DNA of 34,080 nt from Corallococcus llansteffanensis (GTDB lineage Bacteria > Myxococcota > Myxococcia > Myxococcales > Myxococcaceae), in contig NZ_RAWB01000031.1 of NCBI RefSeq assembly GCF_003612055.1, forward strand, positions 1 through 34,080. Reading direction: 5' to 3'. Both the position numbers and the translations under genes were made by a program. The notes below the pieces were generated by a model. The model was not told the origin of the DNA and did no database searches. It saw nothing but the letters and a program-made list of their open reading frames with translations. This document shows, in pieces, positions 1 through 6,622 of this stretch (within the stretch, counting starts at the first letter, position 1; each line of letters begins with the position of its first letter).

Positions 1-207
1 GCCTTCCTGGGGGAGGCCTCTCCGGAACCGGAATTCCTTCCCCGCGGGGCAGGGGACTCGGGGGCGGCGCGCCGGTTGGCCCAGGGGGTCCGGGCGCTTG
101 TCCAGGCCGAATCCACGGGAGTGTGGACCGGGTGGGACAAGGCGGCCTGCCAGGCCCTTCATTGCGGCTTCGCGGAACACTGTCACCCGGCCCCTCCCGC
201 GTGCTAA
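1..207 (+). CDS. 3' end of an unrecognised gene, cut by the window edge
   Basis: Frame 1 is open from the first base to a TAA at 205-207, and its third codon positions are mostly G or C, as expected for coding DNA of this genome. The 68 visible residues end in a Cys/His-containing stretch: CQALHCGFAEHCHP followed by a last Cys. The spacing of these cysteines is loosely like the metal-binding C-termini of some nucleases, but I cannot place the protein in a family. The stop lies 12 bases before the purA start, so the two genes are probably co-transcribed and no room is left for a separate purA promoter. The start lies outside the window. Confidence 0.5.
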   Translation, partial: AFLGEASPEPEFLPRGAGDSGAARRLAQGVRALVQAESTGVWTGWDKAACQALHCGFAEHCHPAPPAC

Positions 208-1530
<1,323 letters not shown>

Positions 1531-1539
1531 GGATAGGGA

Positions 1540-1563
1540 GCGGGCCCCGGGAACGGGGCTCGC
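1540..1563 (+). terminator. Strong GC-rich hairpin after purA
   Basis: Nine bases after the purA stop, GCGGGCCCCG (1540-1549) pairs with CGGGGCTCGC (1554-1563) through ten base pairs, including one G-U, and closes on a GGAA tetraloop. There is no T-tract after it. It may slow or stop transcription, or stabilise the purA mRNA 3' end, before the TPR gene that starts at 1611. Confidence 0.45.
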
Positions 1564-1610
1564 GGGCAGGAGAGGTCCTGGCCCGCCGGGGGCGAGGACG
1601 GGAGAGGGAC

Positions 1611-2813
1611 ATGATTCGCACGCGCAGGTTCCAGCTCGGTGTCTCGGCGGTGGTGCTGCTTGGCATGGCGGCGCCGTCGGCCTGGGGGCAGGGAACGACC
1701 CCGGCGAAGGGAAGTGTCACCCGCCCCGTGTCGGGGGCCCCCGTGGCGCCCCCGACCGGCGAGGCGAAGACCCCCGCCTCCGGCCGCACGCAGGCGCCCG
1801 CTGCCGAGGCGAAGTCCGCTGCGACATCGGCGGCTTCCGCACAGGCCCCCGCGTCCGCGTCGAAATCTCCCTCGGCGGCACAAGCCCCGGCGCCCGAGTC
1901 GAAGTCCGCCACGGCCTCGGCGGCTTCAGCACAGGCCCCCGCGTCCGCGTCGAAGTCTCCGGCGGCACAGGCCCCGGCGCCTGAGTCGAAGTCCGCTACG
2001 GCCCCGGCGGCACAGGCCCCGGCGCCCGTGGCGAAGGACCCCGCCGCGCGTTCGTCGGAGCCCGTGGCCACCCGGAGTGGAGACCTCGCGGATCCGCAGC
2101 GCCCGTCACAGGCCGCGCTGGCGGCTGCGCGGATCCGGGATGGAGACGCGCTGATGCGCGAGCGTCGCTACCGTGAGGCATCCTTCGCCTTCCTCGACGC
2201 GACGCACGCCGCGCCGGATCACGTGGAGGCGCGCTTCAAGCTGGGCAACGCGCTGGCGGTGCTCGGCTACTACGGCCGCGCCATCGAGGAATGGGAGCGG
2301 GCCTCGCGCCTGACCCAGGACGCCGCCATCCGCCAGAGTGCACAGGACAACGTGGCCCGGGCGCGCACGAAGCAGGCGGAGGCCGGCACCTCCCCGCAGG
2401 CCCTGGGCCAGACGCCCGGTTCAGGTCCCGTGGCGGACACGACGCGCGCCCAGGCCCGTCGCGCCTACGAGCAGGGTGTGCAGCACATCAGCCAGCGCGA
2501 CTACGCGGCCGCGCTCCAGACGCTGACGCAGGCCCTGCAACAGGAACCGCTGCTGACCGTGGCGTACACCGCCCGGGGCAGCGCCAACATCGGGCTGCGG
2601 CGCTACGCGGAGGCCGCGGCGGACTACCAGTTCGCGCTGAAGTTGGAGCCGGACTCGGCCTCCCCCCTGTACGGCCTCGCGGAGGCGTACCGGGCCCTGG
2701 GGCGCAACCTGGAGGCCCGGGGCCTCTATGAGCGCTACGCGCGCTCCACCGCGTCCGATGTCCGCCCGGAGCTCCAGGAGGAGTCCCGCCAGAAGGCCGA
2801 GCGCCTGCGCTGA
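1611..2813 (+). CDS. Exported Ala/Pro-rich TPR protein
   Basis: The 400-residue product starts with a signal peptide: basic MIRTRR, a hydrophobic core to about residue 22, and a likely cleavage site near AWGQ. Residues 28-155 are Ala/Pro/Ser/Lys-rich and contain a tandem repeat (residues 68-142). Residues about 173-380 form five TPR-like helical hairpins, for example RRYREASFAFLDA, YYGRAIEEWERA, RDYAAALQTLTQAL and RRYAEAAADYQFALKLEP. TPRs bind other proteins, so an envelope scaffold or assembly role is plausible, but no function is recognised. The ATG at 1611 is preferred because a GGGAGAGGG Shine-Dalgarno stretch precedes it and the signal peptide begins there. An in-frame upstream extension would overlap purA. 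Third in the run after purA and probably partly insulated by the hairpin at 1540-1563. Confidence 0.85.
   Translation: MIRTRRFQLGVSAVVLLGMAAPSAWGQGTTPAKGSVTRPVSGAPVAPPTGEAKTPASGRTQAPAAEAKSAATSAASAQAPASASKSPSAAQAPAPESKSATASAASAQAPASASKSPAAQAPAPESKSATAPAAQAPAPVAKDPAARSSEPVATRSGDLADPQRPSQAALAAARIRDGDALMRERRYREASFAFLDATHAAPDHVEARFKLGNALAVLGYYGRAIEEWERASRLTQDAAIRQSAQDNVARARTKQAEAGTSPQALGQTPGSGPVADTTRAQARRAYEQGVQHISQRDYAAALQTLTQALQQEPLLTVAYTARGSANIGLRRYAEAAADYQFALKLEPDSASPLYGLAEAYRALGRNLEARGLYERYARSTASDVRPELQEESRQKAERLR
1812..2036 (+). repeat. Coding tandem repeat, about 90 bp unit, 2.5 copies
   Basis: Within the TPR gene, residues 68-97 (30 aa), 98-126 (29 aa) and 127-142 (partial) repeat a KSA(A/T)…AQAPASASKSP…AQAPAPES pattern. 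The DNA is also repeated: 'cacaggcccccgcgtccgcg' occurs in the first two copies. The second unit lacks one Ser codon, so the units are 90 and 87 bases. It encodes a flexible linker between the signal peptide and the TPR region. Confidence 0.8.
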
Positions 2814-2815
2814 CT

Positions 2816-2838
2816 GCCCGCCTGGTGAGCGGACGGGC
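2816..2838 (+). terminator. Possible hairpin after the TPR gene
   Basis: GCCCG (2816-2820) pairs with CGGGC (2834-2838), and CCGC with GCGG gives an alternative inner pairing. It begins three bases after the TPR gene stop. There is no T-tract, so it is only a weak terminator candidate. Confidence 0.25.
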
Positions 2839-2875
2839 GCCGAAAAGGGGCTGTCCGCGTCACTATTTTGAGGGC

Positions 2876-3316
2876 ATGGACGGACGCGAACGGACGGTGG
2901 AGGGGAAGCAGTCGCAGCAGGTCTTTCGCCCCCGGCGGGTGCTCGCCGCGACGATGGCGGCGGCGGGGCTGCTGTGGCTCGGGGTGCTCGTCTACCTGTT
3001 CAATTTCGAGGGCGTCCCGCTGAAGACCTTCTTGTCCGCGGGCTTCTTCGTCCTCTTCTTCGCGGTGGCCGTGACCTACTACGGGCGCACCCGCATCGAG
3101 GTGGACTCCCGCGGCATCACCTGCCGGGGCATGGTGCGCACCCGGCGCTTCTCCTTCGGGGACATCCGCAAGCTGGACGTGCTCCCCGGCCCGGTGACGG
3201 TCTACGCCATCCGGGGCAGCAAGGGCTTCGTGCACTTCACCAGCTTTTTCCGCCACCACCGGGACCTGGCGCGGCTCCTCGTGGAGCGCGCGGGCCTCTC
3301 TCCGCTGCCCGTCTGA
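2876..3316 (+). CDS. Small membrane protein with C-terminal PH-like domain
   Basis: The 146-residue protein has two hydrophobic segments (about residues 23-43 and 48-68). They are followed by a soluble part, from YYGRTRIEVDSRGITCRGMVRTRRFSFGDIRKLDVLPG onward when read across residues 69-107. That pattern of a short beta strand, a turn and a 'FSFGDIRKL' segment is typical of bacterial PH-like membrane proteins (bPH families). The function of such proteins is mostly unknown, and an inner-membrane location is inferred. The ATG at 2876 is chosen over a GTG at 2825 because the extra 17 residues are unlike a protein N-terminus and would overlap a possible hairpin. It ends 16 bases before the convergent FHA gene. 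Confidence 0.7.
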   Translation: MDGRERTVEGKQSQQVFRPRRVLAATMAAAGLLWLGVLVYLFNFEGVPLKTFLSAGFFVLFFAVAVTYYGRTRIEVDSRGITCRGMVRTRRFSFGDIRKLDVLPGPVTVYAIRGSKGFVHFTSFFRHHRDLARLLVERAGLSPLPV

Positions 3317-3332
3317 GGCGCGACGCGCTCCT

Positions 3333-4172
3333 TCACCCGGCCGCCGCCAGCAGGGCCGTGAGGAGCAGCCCGAGCAGGACCAACGCCGCGCCCGCGGCGA
3401 TGAGCCACCCCTCCGAGCGCTGTGGCTTCCGTTCTGGAGGCAACAGCGCTCCCGCTTCTGTCCGCTCTCCCACGTCGTGGCGCAGGGGCACCGGAGTCCG
3501 ACGGACCGCACCCGCCGCCTCATCGAACGCCGCCTGGAAGCGCAGCAGCGAGCGCCCCACCTCCACGACATCGCCATCCGCCAGCGGCCCGGGTGCCTCC
3601 AGGCGCAGGCCGTTGAGGAACACCCCGTTGGGCGTACCCAGGTCTTCCAGCATGAAGCCTGGGCCCTCGCGGCGGATCCGCGCGTGCAGGCGGGACACGG
3701 CCCGGTCCCGCAGCCGCAGGGCCACGCCCTCGCCCCGGCCGATGTCCGTGTTCGCCTCCGCGAGCGGATGACAGCGGCCCACGTCCAGGCCAGTGAGGCA
3801 GGTGAGGGTGGCGGCGCGGGAAGGCCGGGCCTCTGAATCCGCCAGCAGTCCCTTGAGCACCGCGACGGTGCCCACGCCGCGCTCGGGGGCGCTCGGCTCG
3901 GCGAGCACGCGCAGGCACATGCCCTCTGGAAGGCCCAGCACCTCACCGGGCAGCACCAGGCGCGACACGCCGGGCATCACGCGCACGGAGTTCACGGTGA
4001 AGCTGCGCACCGCTTCCACCATGAGCCGCTGGGACTCGATGCGCAGGGTCAACAACCCGGGCGGCAGGCCCTCCAGGTGGACATGGTCCTCGGGGCCGCC
4101 TCCCAGCAGGTGCTGGCCCTCGGTCAGCTCGAAGGGGGTGGGGGTGCCCAGGTGCTCGAATTCGAAGCGCAT
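3333..4172 (-). CDS. Tail-anchored FHA-domain protein
   Basis: The product has 279 residues. Residues about 124-216 form a clear FHA domain, a phosphothreonine-binding fold, with the signature DIGRGEGVALRLRDRAVSRLHARI and then LEDLGTPNGVFLNG, read here in pieces of the domain. Residues 1-92 have a similar beta-strand rhythm (GGGPEDHVHL…VMPGVSRLVLPGEVLGL) but lack the GR…S…H signature, so they may be a degenerate FHA. A Pro/Arg linker leads to one hydrophobic C-terminal helix (256-278), with no signal peptide. This suggests a cytoplasmic protein anchored in the inner membrane by its tail. I prefer the ATG at 4172; a TTG at 4190 would add six residues. Neither has a strong Shine-Dalgarno. Myxobacteria pair many FHA proteins with Ser/Thr kinases, but no kinase is in the window. 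Confidence 0.8.
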   Translation of the reverse strand: MRFEFEHLGTPTPFELTEGQHLLGGGPEDHVHLEGLPPGLLTLRIESQRLMVEAVRSFTVNSVRVMPGVSRLVLPGEVLGLPEGMCLRVLAEPSAPERGVGTVAVLKGLLADSEARPSRAATLTCLTGLDVGRCHPLAEANTDIGRGEGVALRLRDRAVSRLHARIRREGPGFMLEDLGTPNGVFLNGLRLEAPGPLADGDVVEVGRSLLRFQAAFDEAAGAVRRTPVPLRHDVGERTEAGALLPPERKPQRSEGWLIAAGAALVLLGLLLTALLAAAG

Positions 4173-4254
4173 GCGAACGCCCGGCAGCAAGCGTCACGCC
4201 TGCCACCGGGCGCTGGATTTTCGCGAGGTTGCCTCGACGTCCCCATCCGCCCCG

Positions 4255-4275
4255 GGCCTCCCATGTCCGGAGGCC
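4255..4275 (-). terminator. Hairpin between the beta-barrel and FHA genes
   Basis: GGCCTCC (4255-4261) and GGAGGCC (4269-4275) are a perfect inverted repeat with a seven-base loop. It lies 22 bases past the stop of the beta-barrel gene on the minus strand. A second smaller stem, CGAGG/CCTCG with a 3-base loop, sits at 4224-4236. Neither has a T-tract. Termination or mRNA 3' end protection is inferred. Confidence 0.4.
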
Positions 4276-4297
4276 GGGACGGCACGGAAGACGCTGG

Positions 4298-4933
4298 CTA
4301 GAACGTGGCGCCGAGGTTGAGCGTGCCCACGTAGCGGCCGCCCTTGCTGAACGTCTCGTCACCGCCCAGGTCCACGTCGGACGGCGGCAGCGACGCGGCG
4401 AACCCCTGATCGAACAGGAAGTTGTAGGCCACCCGCGCGTCGGCCGTGAAGCCACCGAGGTTCAGGCGCAGGCCCGCGCCCACCGGCACGTTGCCCACCG
4501 TATCGTCGGAGAAGCCCGGAGCGATGGCGCGCACGTTGTAGCGGCTGATGCCCACGCCGCCCAGGACGTACGGCTGGAGCCGCGTGGCCGTGAGGCCCAC
4601 CGTCACCGCGGCCTGCGCGCCGTTGCGCACGATGTCCGGTCCGTCCGCGTTCGTCGCGAGCACCCCACCGGAGTTGAATTCGCTGACGGCGCCCGTGTAG
4701 CCCAGCTCGAGCCCCACCACGTTCGTCGGCTTGAGGCCCAACGTCACGCCATAGGACAGGCCCGGATCAATCTGCGACCGGAGCGCGTCGGTGTAGCCCT
4801 CCACGCCGCCGCCCACGAGGAACGAAAGGCCGCGCGTGTTCGTGGACCTGCGCAGCTCCGTCGAAGCCGCCTGAGCCGAACCCGCCGCCAGCACCGATAC
4901 CGCCACCGCACCCGCCAACAGTCCCTTGCCCAT
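4298..4933 (-). CDS. Outer-membrane beta-barrel protein (OmpA/opacity type)
   Basis: The 211-residue product has a clear signal peptide (MGKGLLAGAVAVSVLAAGSAQA). The mature part consists of alternating-residue beta strands separated by short turns: LSFLVGGGVEGY, SYGVTLGLKPTNVVGLELGYTG, AAVTVGLTATRLQPYVLGGVGISRYNV, GAGLRLNLGGFTADARVAYNFLF, and a last strand YVGTLNLGATF ending in Phe. A C-terminal aromatic residue is the usual BAM recognition signal of outer-membrane barrels. An eight-stranded barrel of the OmpW/opacity class fits the length. Ligand and role are unknown. The start at 4933 is fixed by GGGAGGGG seven bases upstream. A longer frame to 4990 would put residues before the signal peptide. 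It may be read through into the FHA gene. Confidence 0.85.
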   Translation of the reverse strand: MGKGLLAGAVAVSVLAAGSAQAASTELRRSTNTRGLSFLVGGGVEGYTDALRSQIDPGLSYGVTLGLKPTNVVGLELGYTGAVSEFNSGGVLATNADGPDIVRNGAQAAVTVGLTATRLQPYVLGGVGISRYNVRAIAPGFSDDTVGNVPVGAGLRLNLGGFTADARVAYNFLFDQGFAASLPPSDVDLGGDETFSKGGRYVGTLNLGATF

Positions 4934-4940
4934 GTGGTTA

Positions 4941-4948
4941 CCCCTCCC
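4941..4948 (-). promoter_or_regulatory. Ribosome binding site of the beta-barrel gene
   Basis: GGGAGGGG on the minus strand, seven bases before the ATG at 4933. It decides this start over upstream in-frame candidates. Confidence 0.7.
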
Positions 4949-5121
4949 TGTGATGGACCGAAACATGGGGTGCCCTTCCGGACACGCCAACAGGGACAGG
5001 GGGGCCCGCCGGCTCGGTCGCCCCCCCTTGCGTACAGGTTGTCCATGACGAGGGCAGTGCAGTGCCCGGCGATGGAAGAACGCTTCCCGGAAGACGGGGA
5101 AGGGTAGACTCCGCGCCTTCG

Positions 5122-6324
5122 ATGCGCCTCCGCCCCTTCGTCCTGCTCCCGCTGTTGTCCTCCGTCCTGCTCGTCGGCGCCTGCCGCGACGAACAGGCGG
5201 GCCCCGCGCACCGCACGCCCCGGCTGCCCGCGCCCACGACGCTGCGGACGCTCGACGCGGCCCCGGCGGACCTCACGTACCGCGGGGGGGCCACCTTCGC
5301 GGGCGGCGCCATCGTCTACCTGGGATCGCGCGTGACGCCGGAGAAGGCCACGCCCGGGCAGCCGGTGAAGCTCGCGCACTACTTCCAGGCGGTGCGCGCG
5401 CCGCCGCAGGGCTTCCACTTCTTCGTGCACGTGGTGGAGCCGGAGAGCGGCCAGATGCTCGGCAACGCCGACCACGAGTTCCAGGACGGCGCCGCGCCGC
5501 TGGAGACCTGGCCCGTGGGCCGGGTGGTGGAGGACGTGCACACCGTCGTCATGCCGGCCAGTCCCAGCCGGGTGGTGCTGGGCTTCTGGCGAGGTGACGA
5601 ACGGCTCACGGTGGATGATCCGCGCGTGCAACTGGGCACCGACCGCGTGCGTGGCCCGATGCTGGGCGGCGAGCCCCCTGCGTTGCCGGAGTACACCGTC
5701 ACGCGGGTGAAGAAGGCGCCCGTGCTCGACGGCGTGCTCGACGACGAGGCCTGGAAGGGCGCGAAGTCGGTGACGCTCGTGGGCAGCTTCGACGGCCGGC
5801 CCGGGCGCCTGAGCACGCAGGCGCGGCTCGTGTACGACGACGCGAACCTGTACGTGGCCTTCGACGTGGAGGATCCGGACGTCTGGGGCACGCTGCGCAA
5901 CCGCGACGACTCCATCTACGAGCAGGAGGTCGTGGAGGTGTTCCTCGACGCCAACGCGGACGGGCGCACGTACAACGAACTGGAGGTGTCACCCCACAAC
6001 GTCCTCTTCGACGCGTACTTCCCCGCGCGGCGCCAGGGCATGGACCTGTCGTGGGACTCCGGGATGAAGACGGCGGTGAAGGTGCGCGGCACGCTGGATG
6101 ACGCGTCGGACCGCGACGAGGGCTGGACGGTGGAGGTGGCCATCCCGTTCAAGAATCTCGCGGAGGTGCCCCACCTCCCGCCCCAGCCGGGCGAGCGCTG
6201 GCGCTTCAACCTCTACCGGTTGGAGCACCATGACCGGAGGCAGGTGGAAGGCCAAGCCTTCTCACCGCTCTTCATCGGTGACTTCCACGCGCTGCCGCGC
6301 TTCGCGTGGCTCGTCTTCCAGTAG
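5122..6324 (+). CDS. Lipoprotein with C-terminal CBM9-like domain
   Basis: The 400-residue product has a lipoprotein signal (MRLRPFVLLPLLSSVLLVGAC, Cys21 being the lipidation site). Residues about 50-170 form a beta-rich domain with GFHFFVHVVEPESG and TWPVGRVVEDVHTVVMP. Residues about 190-400 resemble carbohydrate-binding module family 9 and related DOMON-like folds: the entry motif APVLDGVLDDEAW, then LVYDDANLYVAFDVEDPDV, EQEVVEVFLDANADG and WTVEVAIPFKNL. CBM9 proteins bind sugar ends, and similar folds bind haem. A glycan-binding or periplasmic sensing role is inferred. No enzyme domain is visible. The ATG at 5122 is the one that gives the lipoprotein signal. The gene is divergent from the beta-barrel gene and convergent with the comEC cluster. 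Confidence 0.8.
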   Translation: MRLRPFVLLPLLSSVLLVGACRDEQAGPAHRTPRLPAPTTLRTLDAAPADLTYRGGATFAGGAIVYLGSRVTPEKATPGQPVKLAHYFQAVRAPPQGFHFFVHVVEPESGQMLGNADHEFQDGAAPLETWPVGRVVEDVHTVVMPASPSRVVLGFWRGDERLTVDDPRVQLGTDRVRGPMLGGEPPALPEYTVTRVKKAPVLDGVLDDEAWKGAKSVTLVGSFDGRPGRLSTQARLVYDDANLYVAFDVEDPDVWGTLRNRDDSIYEQEVVEVFLDANADGRTYNELEVSPHNVLFDAYFPARRQGMDLSWDSGMKTAVKVRGTLDDASDRDEGWTVEVAIPFKNLAEVPHLPPQPGERWRFNLYRLEHHDRRQVEGQAFSPLFIGDFHALPRFAWLVFQ

Positions 6325-6337
6325 AAACAGGGGCCGG

Positions 6338-6367
6338 GCGTGACAGCGCTCGAAAGCGATGTCACGC
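6338..6367. terminator. Bidirectional hairpin between convergent genes
   Basis: GCGTGACA (6338-6345) pairs perfectly with TGTCACGC (6360-6367). After one G-A mismatch, CGCT pairs with AGCG around a CGAA tetraloop. It lies 14 bases after the CBM9 lipoprotein stop, and the stop codon of the minus-strand small gene (6362-6364) lies inside its right arm. There is no T-tract. A shared terminator for both strands is the simplest reading. Confidence 0.55.
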
Positions 6368-6622
6368 GTGGGGCGAGATGTCCCACGGCGCGTCCGCGAC
6401 GGAACGCTCGGCCGGGTCTCCCAGGAAGCGCACGAAGCCCCGGGCCTCCAGTGTGTCGATCAGCTCTTCAGCCTCCAGCTCGGAGAAGTGGTTCGAACGC
6501 ATCATGAGCAGCATGTCGCGCATGAGCGACTTGCCGCGCAGGTAGCCCACGGGCTCGCCCGGGCCGAGCTTCGACTTCAGTTCCAGGGTCAGCTGCTGGA
6601 GATCGAGATCATCAGAAATCAT
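6362..6622 (-). CDS. Small acidic helical protein overlapping comEC
   Basis: The 86-residue product begins MISDDLDLQQLTLELKSKLG. It is mostly helical, with the segment YLRGKSLMRDMLLMMRSNHFSELEAEELIDTLEARG suggesting a small helix-turn-helix-like or helical-bundle fold. It has no signal peptide, membrane helix or cysteine. I do not recognise a family. Its ATG (6622-6620) lies inside the last codons of comEC, with an 11-base overlap, so translation is probably coupled to comEC. It ends within the hairpin at 6338-6367. A longer reading frame up to 6739 exists but only shadows comEC codons. Confidence 0.7.
   Translation of the reverse strand: MISDDLDLQQLTLELKSKLGPGEPVGYLRGKSLMRDMLLMMRSNHFSELEAEELIDTLEARGFVRFLGDPAERSVADAPWDISPHA

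Noticed and set aside
4173-4190. TTG start adding six residues to the FHA protein
   Set aside because: The ATG at 4172 begins the folded domain, and the TTG has no better Shine-Dalgarno.
5052-5067. Palindrome-like GGGCA / TGCCC around GTGCAG before the CBM9 lipoprotein gene
   Set aside because: Arms of only five bases in GC-rich DNA are expected by chance, and the site does not line up with a clear promoter.
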